From DASUKM01 sp036278735 (GTDB lineage Bacteria; Acidobacteriota; Vicinamibacteria; Vicinamibacterales; 2-12-FULL-66-21): DNA of 64,000 nucleotides. Under the pieces are notes generated by a model. That model had not been told where the DNA came from. It made no database searches and was given only the letters and a program-made list of their open reading frames with translations. The DNA lies in contig DASUKM010000016.1 in the NCBI GenBank assembly GCA_036278735.1, positions 61,779 to 125,778 of the forward strand, read 5' to 3'. Made by a program: the position numbers and the translations under genes. Of the stretch, positions 1 to 8,452 are shown one piece after another; the stretch's first letter is position 1, and each line of letters begins with the position of its first letter.

Positions 1-267
1 GGCCGAAACCTCCGTGCGAAGTACCGCATGCTGGGGCAGCGGCAGGATCCAGGTGAGTCGTCCGGGCGCCGCGAGGCGGATGTAGTGCCGGCGGCCCGAG
101 ACCTCCACGTCGCACCGGCCAGCGGGCCGGCAGTCGGCGCCCGGAAGCCGGGCGACGAGATCGACCGCCTCGAGGCGCGTCGGATCGTGTGAGGATCGGC
201 AGGAAACGAGGAGAGCCGCCATCGCCGCCATCACCAGGATCCGCCGGCAAACGGGGAATCGTGTCAT
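1..267 (-). CDS. Putative lipoprotein, 3' end beyond window (partial)
   Basis: Reading the minus strand from an ATG at 267 gives 89 codons without a stop, running off the left edge. The N-terminus is a lipoprotein signal: MTRFPVCRR, then a hydrophobic stretch (ILVMAAMAALLV) and a lipobox-like LLVSC with Cys at residue 23. The mature part (SSHDPTRLEAVDLVARLPGADC...) has ordinary globular composition and ends, as far as visible, in HAVLRTEVSA. The start lies 4 bp from the presumed start of the divergent gene at 272. Function is unknown. The clean signal sequence and open frame make it likely to be a real gene rather than leader sequence. Confidence 0.6.
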   Translation of the reverse strand, partial: MTRFPVCRRILVMAAMAALLVSCRSSHDPTRLEAVDLVARLPGADCRPAGRCDVEVSGRRHYIRLAAPGRLTWILPLPQHAVLRTEVSA

Positions 268-271
268 CGCG

Positions 272-1369
272 TTGCTGCTGTGCGGGATCTTCCTGCGGGC
301 GATCGCGTCATTCTATCGCCCGGGCGTCGGCTTCACGAGGCTCGTCGGATTTCCGGAGGACCGGGCGGAGCCTGCCGCGTTGCGACAGGTGCCTCACGCC
401 GTCTCACGCTCCAGCTACGACGGCGCCTTCTACGCGGTGCGCGCGCTCGACCCGCTGGTTCGCGATCCTGCGGTGGACCGCTACATGGACTCGGCTCCAT
501 TCCGCGCCCGGCGCGTGCTCTTCAGCTGGACGGCGTATGTCATCGGTTTCGGGCATCCCGCCTGGATCCTCGAAGCCTTCGCACTCCAGAACGTCCTTGC
601 GTGGCTGCTGCTGGCCATCCTGCTCACGCGATGGCTCGATCTCGGCACGCCGCGCGGGCTGGCGCTCTGGATCGCGTGCCTGTTCTCGCACGGGCTGCTC
701 TGGTCCGTGCGCCTTTCGCTGCTCGACGGGCCGAGCCTCGTGCTGATTGCGGCGGCCGTGTGGGCCGCCGAGGCGCAGCGCCCGTTCCTGTCCGCGGCGA
801 TGGCCGGGATCGCGGGGCTGGCGCGCGAAACGAACGTGATCGCCGCGGCGGCCATCCAGCCGCCGTCCAGCCGCCGGGAATGGCTCCGTGCCGTCGTGCT
901 CCTCGTGATCGTCGTCGCGCCCGTTCTGATCTGGATGGACTATCTCTGGTCCATCTATCGCAGCGGTCTCGTGCAGGTCAACGATCCGCTCGGGTTTCCT
1001 GGGATGGGGTTGGTCGGATCGTTCCGCCGTACGTGGCAGCACGCGGCCGCCTCCGGCGGCTGGAGCCGCGAGTGGCTCAACCTCGCGCTGGTCGTGTCGA
1101 TGGCGGTCGAGGGTCTCTATGTCGCGACGCACTGGGCATGGCGCCGGTCATGGTGGCGTGTCGCGCTCGGCTACGTGCTGCTGATGCTGCTGCTCGGCCG
1201 CTCGCTGTGGGATCCGCACACCGGCGCCATCACGCGCGTCCTCCTGCCGCTGACCGTCGGCTTCAACGTGGAGCTCGGGCGGCGGGTGCGCGGTCCCGCT
1301 TTCTGGGTCTGGTTTGCGCTCGGGAACCTGCACCTGCTCGCCGCGCCGTACGTGATGCCCATCTTCTGA
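272..1369 (+). CDS. Polytopic integral membrane protein of unknown function
   Basis: About 365 residues with many hydrophobic segments (for example VLAWLLLAILLTRWL and AVVLLVIVVAPVLIW), typical of an inner-membrane protein with 8 or more spans. An early loop carries FYRPGVGFTRLVGF and SSYDGAFYAV, and ARETN occurs between helices. This pattern resembles membrane glycosyltransferases of the GT-C/GT87 type, but I cannot identify a catalytic motif with certainty. The TTG at 272 is the only in-frame start near the first hydrophobic segment; the frame stays open upstream without an ATG or GTG, so the start is uncertain. It is divergent from the lipoprotein at 267. A polyprenyl-phosphate-dependent sugar transferase is possible but unproven. 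Confidence 0.65.
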   Translation: MLLCGIFLRAIASFYRPGVGFTRLVGFPEDRAEPAALRQVPHAVSRSSYDGAFYAVRALDPLVRDPAVDRYMDSAPFRARRVLFSWTAYVIGFGHPAWILEAFALQNVLAWLLLAILLTRWLDLGTPRGLALWIACLFSHGLLWSVRLSLLDGPSLVLIAAAVWAAEAQRPFLSAAMAGIAGLARETNVIAAAAIQPPSSRREWLRAVVLLVIVVAPVLIWMDYLWSIYRSGLVQVNDPLGFPGMGLVGSFRRTWQHAAASGGWSREWLNLALVVSMAVEGLYVATHWAWRRSWWRVALGYVLLMLLLGRSLWDPHTGAITRVLLPLTVGFNVELGRRVRGPAFWVWFALGNLHLLAAPYVMPIF

Positions 1370-1403
1370 TTCCGGGTCGGCCTGTCGAGAGGTTCAGGGG
1401 GCC

Positions 1404-1450
1404 GGGTTCAGGGTTCGGGGTTGGGTTCGGGGTTCGGGGTTCGGAGTTGG
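1404..1450. repeat. Heptamer tandem array (GGGTTCG-like)
   Basis: Successive 7-bp units GGGTTCA, GGGTTCG, GGGTTGG, GTTCGGG, GTTCGGG and GTTCGGA can be read directly. The array lies in the 279-bp gap between the membrane protein and the convergent LolA-like gene. The rest of that gap (1451-1626) shows no coding or structural signal beyond more GGAACTCCGAACCC-like fragments. Confidence 0.8.
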
Positions 1451-1626
1451 TTCGAGGATCCCGATAAGGGGCCGAACCGTGCCGCCGCGAACTCAGGGCC
1501 GACCCCGGTGCCAGGCCTGGAACTCCGAACCCGGCCCCTGAACGACCAGAATCGCCCGGAGCAGACGCTCGACGGCTTCGCCGCGGTGTTGCATCTGCAC
1601 TCAGCCCGTGCACTCCGCCGGAACCG

Positions 1627-1650
1627 CCCAAAGCCCAAAGCCCAAAGCCT
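1627..1650. repeat. Heptamer tandem array (CCCAAAG)x3
   Basis: Three consecutive CCCAAAG units abut the stop codon of the LolA-like gene (stop at 1649-1651, minus strand). The reverse complement of the same heptamer (GGGCTTT) is tandemly repeated at 24160-24178. Confidence 0.8.
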
Positions 1651-2305
1651 ACTTCGAGAACACGTTCGGATCGATCGGGCCGTTGATCACGATGTGGTCG
1701 AACGTCATCAGCTTGCTGTCGCCGTTGGGAAAGTCGAGCCGCATCGCGGAGAGCAGCGTCGACGAGCGATCGATCCATAACTGCAGGCGGCTCAGGCCCT
1801 GCTGAATCTGTTTCCGCTTCGGCACCATCGTGACTTCCCATGTGTTCGGCCGGTCGTGGGCCTCGCGCGCGGTGATGGTGAAGGTCCGCCGCAGCTCGTC
1901 GGGATTCTTGCCGACGAAATACTTCTGAATGCGCTGCTGGGCGGCGGCGATGTCCGTGTGCTGCTCCAGCTCGCGCGACGGCCACCGCAGCGTGAGCTGA
2001 TCCTTGTCGATCAGGAGCGTGCGCTCTTCCGGATCGATATAGTGCAGGACGATCCGGGACGGCCGCACCACCGCCAGCGTCCCGCTGGTGACGAGCGGGC
2101 GCGACAACAGCGACGAGGACGTGCTTTCCGTGAAGCCGGCGGTGACCGTCTTCATCGTCGATTCGAGCCCCTGGCCCCGCTGGTAGATCTCGTCGAACAG
2201 ATCCTTCGCGCGCGCGTGTGACGGCGCAGGCGACGCGTGCAGCACCACCGACGCGACCGCGATCGCGAGCACGGCGGGCAGCGCTCGTCCCCATTGCTGT
2301 GACAT
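1649..2305 (-). CDS. LolA-like periplasmic lipid/lipoprotein carrier
   Basis: 218 residues from ATG 2305: a signal peptide (MSQQWGRALPAVLAIAVASVVLHASPAPSHA cleaved near Ala), then a LolA-type half-barrel pattern. YQRGQGLESTMKTVTAGFTE at the start of the mature protein matches the opening strand of LolA-family proteins, followed by SGTLAVVRPSRIVLHY, TLLIDKDQLTLRW, ARPHTWEV-type strands and a C-terminal KLMTFDHIVING. LolA proteins carry acylated molecules across the periplasm. A longer in-frame start lies upstream but has no signal sequence and would overlap the divergent gene. The gene starts 7 bp from the start of the ketosynthase-like gene at 2313, which suggests the carrier handles a product of that locus rather than general lipoproteins (inference). 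Confidence 0.8.
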   Translation of the reverse strand: MSQQWGRALPAVLAIAVASVVLHASPAPSHARAKDLFDEIYQRGQGLESTMKTVTAGFTESTSSSLLSRPLVTSGTLAVVRPSRIVLHYIDPEERTLLIDKDQLTLRWPSRELEQHTDIAAAQQRIQKYFVGKNPDELRRTFTITAREAHDRPNTWEVTMVPKRKQIQQGLSRLQLWIDRSSTLLSAMRLDFPNGDSKLMTFDHIVINGPIDPNVFSK

Positions 2306-2312
2306 ATCGGCA

Positions 2313-3557
2313 ATGGTAACGTACGCTCGCGTGGCTTCTCCTGTCGTCATCACGGGGCTCGGCATCGTCTCGCCGTTCGGGACCTCGCTCGACGCGTTTC
2401 GCGACGCGCTCGTCGGCGGCCGGACCGCCGTCGCGCCGCTCACCGCGTTCGAGATCGACGCATGCCGCGCCCGCTGCGCCGCCGCGGTCGCCGATTTCGA
2501 CGCGACGCGATGGATCCCGGTGATGAAGCTGCGCCGGATGGACATCACCGGGCAGTACGCAATCGCGATCGCGCGCCAGGCGCTCGATGCCGCGGCGCTC
2601 GACTATGGCACCGCCCCCGACGACGGCGTCGGCGTGGTGGTCGGGACGTACACTGCGGGCGGCTCCCCCACGGAAGAGTTCCTGCGGGCGTTGTTCGCGC
2701 AGGGGCCTCTCGGGGCGCCCGCGCTCATCTTCAACGCGACGGTCGCGAACATCGCCGCCAGCCTCGTCGGCCTCGAACTGAAACTCCGCGGACCGAACGC
2801 GACGATCAGCCACAAGGAAGTGTCCGGCCTCGCGGCGATCGCGCACGGCGCCGACCTGCTGCGCGCCGGCCACGGCCGCGTCGTGATCGGCGCCGGCATC
2901 GACGCGCTCTATCCGCTCTTCTACAAAGTACACGACCGCTTCCGCGTGCTGTCGCACGCGAATGGACGTCCCGAAGGCAGCCGGCCGTTCGACGTCACGC
3001 GCAACGGGTTCGTCCTCGGCGAAGGAGGATTCGCCGTCGTGCTCGAGGCCGCGGAGTCGGCCCGAGCCCGGGGCGGGCGGGTCGAGGCCGAGCTGCTGGC
3101 CACGGCATCGGGCGGCGCGAGCGTCGGGATCAACCAGTGGCCCGATCGTCCCGCACCGCTCGTGCGCGTCATGGCGGCGGCGCTGCGGCAGGCCGGGCTG
3201 ACGCCCGCCGGCGTGGACGTCGTCTACGCGAGCGCGAACTCGACCGTGAAGCTCGATGCCGTCGAAGCGGCGGCACTCCGCGAGCTGTTCGGCGGCGCCG
3301 GTCGCGCCGTCGTCACCTCGATCAAAGGGGCGATTGGCGAGTCGGGCGCGGCGGGGGCCGCCGCGTGCGTCGCCGCCGTCGTGTGCGGACGCGCCGGCGT
3401 CGTGCCCCCGATCGCAGGGTTACGCGAGCCCGACGCCTCGTGCGCGGGGTTGCGGCTGGCGCGCACCGCGATGCCGACGCCCGGGCCTGTCGCGCTCGTG
3501 AACAGCATCGCCTCCGGCGGGGCGCTCGTCAGCGCCGTCCTGCGGGTCGCGGGCTGA
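2313..3557 (+). CDS. Ketosynthase-like chain-length factor (inactive KAS II fold)
   Basis: 414 residues of the FabF/KAS II thiolase fold (VVITGLGIVSPFGTS near the N-terminus). The active-site triad is gone. At the position of the nucleophilic Cys (RGPNATISHKEVSG) the residue is Glu169; the first His motif NAHGT is replaced by ASANST (Ser307); the second His motif KSMxGH reads KGAIGE (Lys338 kept, His replaced by Glu343). This is the pattern of KS-beta/chain-length-factor subunits that pair with an active ketosynthase in type II polyketide and aryl-polyene-type systems. The active partner is probably the gene at 9412. The ATG at 2313 is used; a GTG at 2331 would also keep the conserved fold start. 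A repeat-filled gap separates it from the next gene. Confidence 0.85.
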   Translation: MVTYARVASPVVITGLGIVSPFGTSLDAFRDALVGGRTAVAPLTAFEIDACRARCAAAVADFDATRWIPVMKLRRMDITGQYAIAIARQALDAAALDYGTAPDDGVGVVVGTYTAGGSPTEEFLRALFAQGPLGAPALIFNATVANIAASLVGLELKLRGPNATISHKEVSGLAAIAHGADLLRAGHGRVVIGAGIDALYPLFYKVHDRFRVLSHANGRPEGSRPFDVTRNGFVLGEGGFAVVLEAAESARARGGRVEAELLATASGGASVGINQWPDRPAPLVRVMAAALRQAGLTPAGVDVVYASANSTVKLDAVEAAALRELFGGAGRAVVTSIKGAIGESGAAGAAACVAAVVCGRAGVVPPIAGLREPDASCAGLRLARTAMPTPGPVALVNSIASGGALVSAVLRVAG

Positions 3558-3567
3558 AGCAGCCGAG

Positions 3568-3617
3568 CTTCCAGTTCCCAGTTTCCAGTTTCCAGTTCCC
3601 AGGTTCCCAGTTTCCAG
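3568..3617. repeat. Heptamer tandem array (TTTCCAG/TTCCCAG)
   Basis: Units CTTCCAG, TTCCCAG, TTTCCAG, TTTCCAG and TTCCCAG, then one 8-bp unit and TTTCCAG, sit directly after the chain-length-factor stop codon. The complementary-sense relatives (ACTGGTA, CCTGGAA) occur at 39232-39320. Confidence 0.85.
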
Positions 3618-3629
3618 ATGTGGCCTTCC

Positions 3630-3672
3630 GTGAGATCCGTGTGATCCGTGGCCTACCGTGTAATCCGTGGCC
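3630..3672. repeat. GGATTACACGGACGG-family element (reverse orientation)
   Basis: Contains GTGATCCGTGGCC followed by GTGTAATCCGTGGCC, the reverse complement of the GGCCACGGATTACAC element found at 16451-16625 and around 39030-39190. It lies just upstream of the ketoreductase gene, 24 bp before its ATG, so it may sit in or near that gene's leader. Confidence 0.75.
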
Positions 3673-3695
3673 GGTGTTAGGATATTTCTCTTCGC

Positions 3696-4445
3696 ATGTC
3701 GGTGCTTGATCTCTCCGGCCGCGTAGCCGTGGTGACCGGCGGATCGCGCGGCATCGGAAAGGGCATTGCCGAGCTGCTGGCCGAGCGCGGCGCCGACGTG
3801 GCGATCGCGTATCGGGAGCAGGCGGCCGCGGCCCGCACCGTCGAGGAGGCCGTCCGCGCGGCCGGCCGGCGCGCCTTTGCCGGCGCCTGCGACGTCGCGG
3901 ATGCGGCCGACGTCGAACGGTTTTTTGCCGAGGCCGCCGGCGCCCTCGGCCCCGTCGACATCCTCGTCAACAACGCAGGCATCGCGCGCGATGCCCATGT
4001 GATGATGATGGATCGGGCCCGGTGGGACCAGGTCCTGCGCACGAATCTCGACGGCACGTATCACTGCGTGCGCGCGGTCGTGCGCGGCATGCTGCAGCGC
4101 CGCCGCGGTCGGATTATCAACATCGTGTCGCCGAGCGCCACGGTCCCGCTGCCCGGCCAGGCGAACTACGCCGCGTCGAAGGCGGGGATCATCGGCCTGA
4201 CCCGTGCGCTCTCGCGCGACCTTGCGGGCCGCGGCGTCCTCGTCAACGCCGTGTCGCCGGGGATCATCGAAACGGATATGCTGGCGTCCATGCCGGCCGC
4301 GATCCGGGACACGACGCTGAAAGCGATCGCGGTGGGCCGATTCGGTACGCCGCGCGAGGTGGCCGAAACCGTCGCGTTCCTGGCCTCGGATGCCGCCGCC
4401 TACATCACCGGACAGGTGATTGCGGTCGACGGCGGGTTGACGTGA
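3696..4445 (+). CDS. 3-oxoacyl-ACP reductase (FabG-like SDR)
   Basis: 249 residues, the usual FabG length. The Rossmann motif TGGSRGIG is at residues 14-21 and NNAG at about 92-95. The catalytic Ser145 (INIVSPSA), Tyr158 and Lys162 (YAASK) form the short-chain dehydrogenase triad, and the C-terminus has the FabG-like YITGQVIAVDGG. It would reduce the beta-keto group made by the ketosynthase on the carrier protein, using NADPH. It is followed after 3 bp by the ACP gene. As it sits in a dedicated locus, it is more likely pathway-specific than the housekeeping FabG. Confidence 0.9.
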   Translation: MSVLDLSGRVAVVTGGSRGIGKGIAELLAERGADVAIAYREQAAAARTVEEAVRAAGRRAFAGACDVADAADVERFFAEAAGALGPVDILVNNAGIARDAHVMMMDRARWDQVLRTNLDGTYHCVRAVVRGMLQRRRGRIINIVSPSATVPLPGQANYAASKAGIIGLTRALSRDLAGRGVLVNAVSPGIIETDMLASMPAAIRDTTLKAIAVGRFGTPREVAETVAFLASDAAAYITGQVIAVDGGLT

Positions 4446-4448
4446 CCT

Positions 4449-4715
4449 ATGACTGACGCGCTTCGGATGCAAATCAAGCAGGCCATCGTCCGCAGCCTGC
4501 GTCTGCCGATGAAGCCCGAAGAGATCGGCGACAGCACGCCGCTGTTCGGCGAAGGACTCGGCCTGGATTCGATCGACGTGCTGGAACTGGTGCTCGAGCT
4601 CGAGCGGTCCTTCGGCGTCAGCATCACCGACCAGGACACCGGCCTCGCGGTGTTGCGCTCGGTGGAGACGATCGCGACCTATATCGAGGCGAACCGGTCC
4701 GAGAAGCCGGCCTGA
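4449..4715 (+). CDS. Acyl carrier protein
   Basis: 88 residues with the phosphopantetheine attachment motif GLDSIDVLEL (Ser41), an acidic helix II and the compact four-helix ACP pattern. It carries the growing acyl chain for the ketosynthase pair and the ketoreductase. It lies between fabG (3-bp gap) and the deacetylase (9-bp gap). LFGEGLGLDSI is closer to ACPs of aryl-polyene and type II polyketide loci than to housekeeping AcpP (impression only). Confidence 0.92.
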   Translation: MTDALRMQIKQAIVRSLRLPMKPEEIGDSTPLFGEGLGLDSIDVLELVLELERSFGVSITDQDTGLAVLRSVETIATYIEANRSEKPA

Positions 4716-4724
4716 GGCCGCGCC

Positions 4725-5555
4725 GTGCTGAACGCGCTCACGATCGACGTCGAGGAGTGGTTTCACGTCTGCGGCGTGCCGTCGCTCGACGCGGCGCACT
4801 GGGACGCGCTCCCCTCGCGCGTCGAATCGACGACGACGTTGCTGCTCGACGATCTGGCGGCGGCGGGCGTGACGGCCACGTGGTTCACGCTCGGCTGGGT
4901 GGCGCAGCGACACCCCGCGCTCGTCGAGCGGATCGTGGCGGACGGCCATCAGCTGGCCTCGCACGGGTTTTCGCACACGCGCGTGTACGAGCTGGACGAG
5001 CCGGGGTTTGCCCGGGACCTGCAGGCCGGCGTCGACGCGCTCGCCGCCGCCGGCGGTCCCGCCGTGACGGCGTTCCGCGCGCCGGAATGGTCGATCAACG
5101 ATCGATCGCTCTGGGCGCTCGACGTACTCGCGCGCCACGGCATTCGGACCGACGCGAGCATGGCCCCGCTGAAGATGGTCGGCAGCCCGTCGTACCCGCG
5201 GCGCCCGCATGTCCGGACGACCGCGGCGGGATCGATCGTCGAAGCGCCGCCGCTGGTCGCCGACCGCTTCGGACAGGTGGTGCCGCTCGGCTGGGGCTGG
5301 GGGCTGCGGATGAGCTCCCCGCGGCGCGTCCTGCGCGCCATCGAGCACACCAACCGCGAGGGGGCCCCCGCCGTCCTCGCCATCCACCCGTGGGAACTCG
5401 ACCCCGATCCGCCTCGCGTGCCGCTGCCGGCGGGGCTGCGGTTCGCACATTATTTCCGGCTCGACGGGTTCCGCGCACGCCTGCGCGAGATCGTGCGCGG
5501 CGCGGCGTTCGGGCCGCTCGATCGCGCGGTGGCGCACGTCGCGCGCGCGGCATGA
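4725..5555 (+). CDS. Polysaccharide deacetylase (NodB fold, exosortase-locus type)
   Basis: 276 residues starting at GTG 4725. NALTIDVEEWFHV at the N-terminus is the hallmark of the deacetylase family linked to PEP-CTERM/XrtA exopolysaccharide loci. Metal ligands can be seen as Asp8 and the SHGFSH motif (His80, His84); FRAPEWSI and AIHPWELDP match later NodB motifs. It would deacylate an N-acetylated sugar or another amide/ester. No signal peptide is present, so it probably acts in the cytoplasm. Its stop overlaps the start of the next gene (ATGA). Its presence in a ketosynthase locus suggests that the lipid is attached to, or includes, a sugar (inference). Confidence 0.88.
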   Translation: MLNALTIDVEEWFHVCGVPSLDAAHWDALPSRVESTTTLLLDDLAAAGVTATWFTLGWVAQRHPALVERIVADGHQLASHGFSHTRVYELDEPGFARDLQAGVDALAAAGGPAVTAFRAPEWSINDRSLWALDVLARHGIRTDASMAPLKMVGSPSYPRRPHVRTTAAGSIVEAPPLVADRFGQVVPLGWGWGLRMSSPRRVLRAIEHTNREGAPAVLAIHPWELDPDPPRVPLPAGLRFAHYFRLDGFRARLREIVRGAAFGPLDRAVAHVARAA

Positions 5556-8452
5556 TCGTCATCGCGCTGCTCGCCGCCCTCACGATCGCGGTCCCCGCGC
5601 GCGCGGCGGCCCCCCCGGTGCCGCGCGTCGCGATCGAGGCGCCGGCCGGACCCGGGAGTGCCGCGACCCTGGCGGCGGCGCTCGGCGCCCCGCCGGCATT
5701 TCCCGTGGCCGTCAGACTCGAGGGGACGCTCGACGCCGATGGCGGCGGGCTCGACGCGCAGGTCGCCGACTACGAGGCGCACGGCTTCGAGCTGTGGCTC
5801 GCGACGGCGATTCCGGCCGACCCGGCAGGCATGCCCGCCTGGCGGCAATCGCTGGAGCTCTGGATGACCGCGCATCGCGATCGCCTCGCGGTGCTCGAGC
5901 TGCGGCTCGGGAACGCGCCGGCGTCCGTCGCTCAGTTCGCCATTGAAGCGGCCGCGACGGATCTGCGTGTGACGGCGCCACGCGCGCGGCTGGCGATCAG
6001 CGGGCCGCGCGTCCAGGACGCCGCCGGCGCCGCGACGCTCGTCACGGCCGATCTGGCGCCCTACCTCGATCTGATCGCGACGTCCTCCGCCGATACGGCG
6101 CGATCGGTGCTGCAGGCGATTCACGGCCACGCGCCGGCGGTCGGCGCGGTGATCGTCGGGATGGCGCTGTCTCCGGAACCGGACCGCGCGATCGACGACC
6201 TCGCCCAGCGCGAGGTCGACATCGTTTCCACGCCCGTCGTGTCGATCGCGGTGCGGGACAGCGTGGATGTTCTGGCGGCCGTCCTGAAGGCGCTCCGTCC
6301 GATGGCGCCGCTGCTGGCCGGCGACGCCGACGCGCTCGACGCGGCGTCCTCTTCGCTGCGCCTGTCGGCCGGCGGCGCCGACGCGGCGTCGATTCCGCAT
6401 CGCCTTCTGTTCGAGAACGGCGCCTTCGGCACGTACCTGTTCTATCGGGCGCCTGTCTCGTCGGAGCCGATGGTCGTGTCGGTGAACGTCCCTGTCGAGG
6501 GGACCCCGATGATCGTGGACCTCGAGCGGGGCACCGAGACGGCGGCCGCCGGCTATCGCCGCGAGTCCGGCACGGTCACCCTGCAGGCGCCGCAGACGGG
6601 GCGTCCGATGCTGATCGACTTCAACGCCGGCGCCACGCAGGTCTTCGCGCAGCGCAGCGGCGTCACGGCGGCGCGGTCGCTGTCGGTGGAAGAAATCATC
6701 GCGCGGCACCGGCAGCAGCAGGCCGCGCAGGACGCCGTGCTGCAGCACTACGCCGCCACGGTTCACATGGAGCAGCACTTCCGTCCGACGATGACCGATC
6801 CCGGGTACGACGTGGTGACGGACAACCGGTACTTTTCCGCGCCCGGCGACGTGGAATGGGAGGAGCTGTCGTTTTCGGTGAACGGATCGAAGTGGGGCAG
6901 CAACCGTCCGCCGTTTCCGATGCTCCAGCCCGAGAAAGTGCTGTCGCTGCCGCTGCAGCTTCGCTTCGGCAGCGATTACCGGTATCGGCTGGCGGGGACC
7001 GAGCGCGTCGACGGCTTCGACTGCTACGTCGTGCGCTTCGATCCCATCGAGACGTCGCGTTCGCTGTACCGCGGCACGGTCTGGATCGATCGGGCGACGT
7101 TTGCCCGCGTGCGCGTCCAGGCGGTGCAGACGAACCTGTCGGCCCCGGTCGTGTCGAACGACGAGCTGCAGCACTACGCGCCGGTTGCGACCATCGGCGG
7201 CCGGCCCATCTTCCTGCTCGACCATCTGTCGGCGAAGCAGATCGTGATGATCGCCGGGCGCAATATCCTCGTCGAGAAGTCGGTGGTCTTCAGCGAGTTC
7301 GTCGTCAACGGCGCGGCGTTCGTCGAGCATCGCGCCGGCGCGCGGGCGAGCGACCACGTCATGTACCGCGACACGGACCACGGGCTGCGCTACTACGTGA
7401 AGCGCGACGACACCCGCGTCGTGAGCGACCACCCGACAGAGAAGGCGAAGGCGATGGCGATGGGGGTCACGCTCGATCCGTCGTTCGCCTTTCCGCTGCC
7501 GATCTTCGGGATCAACTACCTCAACTTTTCCTTCGGCAGCCCCGACAACCAGCTCGCGGTGCTGTTCGGCGGGGTGCTGGCGGCCATCAACGTCCAGCGC
7601 CCGAAGATTGGCCGCACGCCCTTCGACGCGAGCGTTGATTTCTTCGGCATCGCGGTGCCGTCGAGCGATCGCCTGTACGACGCGCACGGCGAGCGGGAGG
7701 CCGAGCGCGTGCTGACGTGGCCGATTACGACGGGGCTCAACGTCGGCTGGCAGTACACCCCGTTCCAGAAGCTGACGTTTCAGTACCAGTTCAGGTACGA
7801 CTTCTATCACCTCGACACGACCACGTCCGCCGCGTACGTCGTGCCGAGTAGCACGATGACCAACGGCCTCGGCGGCGCGTACGAGTACCGGCGCGGAGGC
7901 TACAGCTTCGTCGCCAACAGCGCGTGGTACCGGCGCGCCAGGTGGCGGCCGTGGGGTTTGCCGGACCCGGCGCAGCCGGGCCGCGGCCTCGAAACGGCCG
8001 AGCCGTCGTACGCGAAATACCAGGCGAGCCTGTCGCGCGATTTCTACCTGGGGCCGTTCCAGAAGCTGCACTTCAACGGCGCCTGGTTCGGCGGGAGCCA
8101 TCTCGACCGCTTCAGCCGGTACGAATTCGGCATGTTCGACGACACGAGGATTCACGGCGTGCCGGCGTCCGGCGTCCGCTTCGACGACCTCGCGATGGCG
8201 CGCGGCACCTATTCCTTCGACGTGTTCGAGCAGTACCGCCTCGACCTGTTCCTCGAGCAGGCGTGGGGACGCGACCTCACGGCCGGCCGTGACTGGCAGC
8301 CGGTGACGGGCCTGGGCGTCGCGGTGAACTTCCGCGCGCCGTTCAACACCATCCTGCGCGCCGACGTGGGCCACGCGCTCCTGCCGTCGCGCTATGGGGG
8401 CATCGGGTCGACCGTGGTGCAGATTCTGCTGTTGAAGCCGCTCGGATCATGA
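5552..8452 (+). CDS. Large outer-membrane protein: N-domain, LolA-like domain, C-terminal beta-barrel
   Basis: 966 residues from ATG 5552 (ATGA overlap with the deacetylase). A signal peptide (MIVIALLAALTIAVPARA) is followed by an alpha/beta region of about 300 residues that reads like a TIM-barrel-type domain of unknown activity. From about residue 384, QHYAATVHMEQHF through YRLAGTERVDGFDCYVVRF and GTVWIDRATFARVRV follows the lipid-binding LolA/outer-membrane lipoprotein-sorting pattern. From about residue 640 the sequence alternates in beta-barrel style (LNFSFGSPDNQLAVLFGG, KLTFQYQFRYDFYHL, TILRADVGHALLP). I do not know a named family with this architecture. A role in receiving or inserting the locus product at the outer membrane is an inference from the LolA-like part and the neighbours. 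Confidence 0.75.
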   Translation: MIVIALLAALTIAVPARAAAPPVPRVAIEAPAGPGSAATLAAALGAPPAFPVAVRLEGTLDADGGGLDAQVADYEAHGFELWLATAIPADPAGMPAWRQSLELWMTAHRDRLAVLELRLGNAPASVAQFAIEAAATDLRVTAPRARLAISGPRVQDAAGAATLVTADLAPYLDLIATSSADTARSVLQAIHGHAPAVGAVIVGMALSPEPDRAIDDLAQREVDIVSTPVVSIAVRDSVDVLAAVLKALRPMAPLLAGDADALDAASSSLRLSAGGADAASIPHRLLFENGAFGTYLFYRAPVSSEPMVVSVNVPVEGTPMIVDLERGTETAAAGYRRESGTVTLQAPQTGRPMLIDFNAGATQVFAQRSGVTAARSLSVEEIIARHRQQQAAQDAVLQHYAATVHMEQHFRPTMTDPGYDVVTDNRYFSAPGDVEWEELSFSVNGSKWGSNRPPFPMLQPEKVLSLPLQLRFGSDYRYRLAGTERVDGFDCYVVRFDPIETSRSLYRGTVWIDRATFARVRVQAVQTNLSAPVVSNDELQHYAPVATIGGRPIFLLDHLSAKQIVMIAGRNILVEKSVVFSEFVVNGAAFVEHRAGARASDHVMYRDTDHGLRYYVKRDDTRVVSDHPTEKAKAMAMGVTLDPSFAFPLPIFGINYLNFSFGSPDNQLAVLFGGVLAAINVQRPKIGRTPFDASVDFFGIAVPSSDRLYDAHGEREAERVLTWPITTGLNVGWQYTPFQKLTFQYQFRYDFYHLDTTTSAAYVVPSSTMTNGLGGAYEYRRGGYSFVANSAWYRRARWRPWGLPDPAQPGRGLETAEPSYAKYQASLSRDFYLGPFQKLHFNGAWFGGSHLDRFSRYEFGMFDDTRIHGVPASGVRFDDLAMARGTYSFDVFEQYRLDLFLEQAWGRDLTAGRDWQPVTGLGVAVNFRAPFNTILRADVGHALLPSRYGGIGSTVVQILLLKPLGS

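Noticed and set aside
3420..8374. Long minus-strand open frames opposite the lipid locus
   Set aside because: Arg/Gly/Asp-rich shadows of the plus-strand genes, with no recognisable motifs and no ribosome sites.
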